Positions 63,405-64,000 of a stretch of DNA of 64,000 nucleotides are shown here, piece after piece. Location of the stretch: assembly GCF_019399895.1 (NCBI RefSeq), contig NC_091875.1, positions 3,410,001 through 3,474,000 of the forward strand, read 5' to 3'. Every line of letters begins with the position of its first letter. Position 1 is the stretch's first letter. Position numbers and translations under genes: made by a program. The notes beneath the pieces were generated by a model. The model did no database searches. It worked only from the letters and a program-made list of their open reading frames with translations, and had not been told where the DNA came from. Origin of the DNA: Cardiocondyla obscurior (lineage: Eukaryota; Arthropoda; Insecta; Hymenoptera; Formicidae).

Positions 63405-64000
63405 TAACAAGCTATTTTATTTGTCAAAAATGCTTATTTCTGAAACGCCATTATAATTAAAAATAAAACTTTACAATGTATAATTAGGCTATTATGAATC
63501 AATAAACTGTATGACTAGCATATCAATTTTTTTTTTCCAAAAGTTCTTGAAGCGATACCTATTAGTGGAAAGATAGATGTAGAAGATATTTGACTTGGGA
63601 AAATACAACACATAATATCATTGCGCATTATCGTATATTTCTCGATTATCTTACTGAATTAAATTTTATAATAATTATACTTTTTTATTATCTCATTCGT
63701 TCTCTTGTGTATGTGACGTTCTTTCGTTATTCGGCTTTAAAATAGCAGAGATACTTTCGATAATCGTCTGCTACAGGAATAGCTCTCGTTCGACGTAATT
63801 CGCGTCGTGTGAACATCGTAGTACATTGCTCAGACATTTCTCTCGCATCGTTTATCGCACATTGTGTGTTAATATATTCCCTTCGTTTTTCTTTCTTCTT
63901 CTCTCACTTCGCATTCATAAATAAAATACATTGTCGCGTTGTCAATTTTTCGAACAGCCATCTGTAGTTTTCCTTAATCAATATTGATACATTGACCTTG
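63405..64000. other. Lipase 3' UTR and right-edge spacer
   Basis: Two poly(A) signals, 63462-63467 and 63501-63506, end the lipase transcript. From 63540 to the right edge the sequence is AT-rich with short CG-containing patches. No gene, RNA or repeat can be supported. Confidence 0.5.

Overview
This window looks like nuclear DNA of a holometabolous insect, most likely a hymenopteran and plausibly an ant. The reasons are AT-rich introns and spacers alternating with CpG-rich promoter islands, short GT-AG introns, an almost pure (TA)n microsatellite, and a set of unrelated single-copy animal genes. I saw no operons, prophage, CRISPR array, rRNA or tRNA. The species is inference. I rebuilt exon chains by hand from splice sites, reading-frame phase and recalled family sequences; no search was run.

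Layout, left to right. The last exon of an unrecognised gene ends at 127. A corticotropin-releasing-factor binding protein gene (3436-9164, +) has a TATA/initiator promoter and seven exons. HAP40/F8A, the huntingtin partner, follows (10951-12593, +). A long foldback element lies at 13850-14178, just upstream of an unrecognised two-exon gene (14407-15329, +). UDP-galactose 4-epimerase (16156-17713, +) converges tail to tail with METTL4, an MT-A70 methyltransferase (17819-19356, -). METTL4 is head to head with 1-Cys peroxiredoxin 6 (19921-21291, +).

The centre is occupied by kismet (CHD7/8/9 class chromatin remodeller; 22568-39573, -). Nineteen coding exons predict about 4470 residues, with glutamine-rich ends, two chromodomains, a SNF2 ATPase and a BRK domain. 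Its 5' side is about 7 kb of GC-rich DNA (39.7-46.9 kb) with GA tracts, probable noncoding leader exons and an upstream ORF that ends 2 nt before the main start codon.

To the right come FBXL4 (47731-50409, -), head to head with the ER lectin ERLEC1 (51174-54012, +); a TOM40-type mitochondrial import pore with an uninterrupted coding region (54491-55468, -); Rab7 (58588-59516, -); and a secreted phospholipase-A1-type lipase (61710-63404, +).

These are mostly independent housekeeping genes. The shared logic I can see is local: divergent promoter pairs and convergent 3' ends. The main candidates for something undescribed are the 283-residue orphan at 14.4 kb with its neighbouring long hairpin, the missing fifth disulfide pair in the CRF-binding protein, and the kismet upstream ORF.
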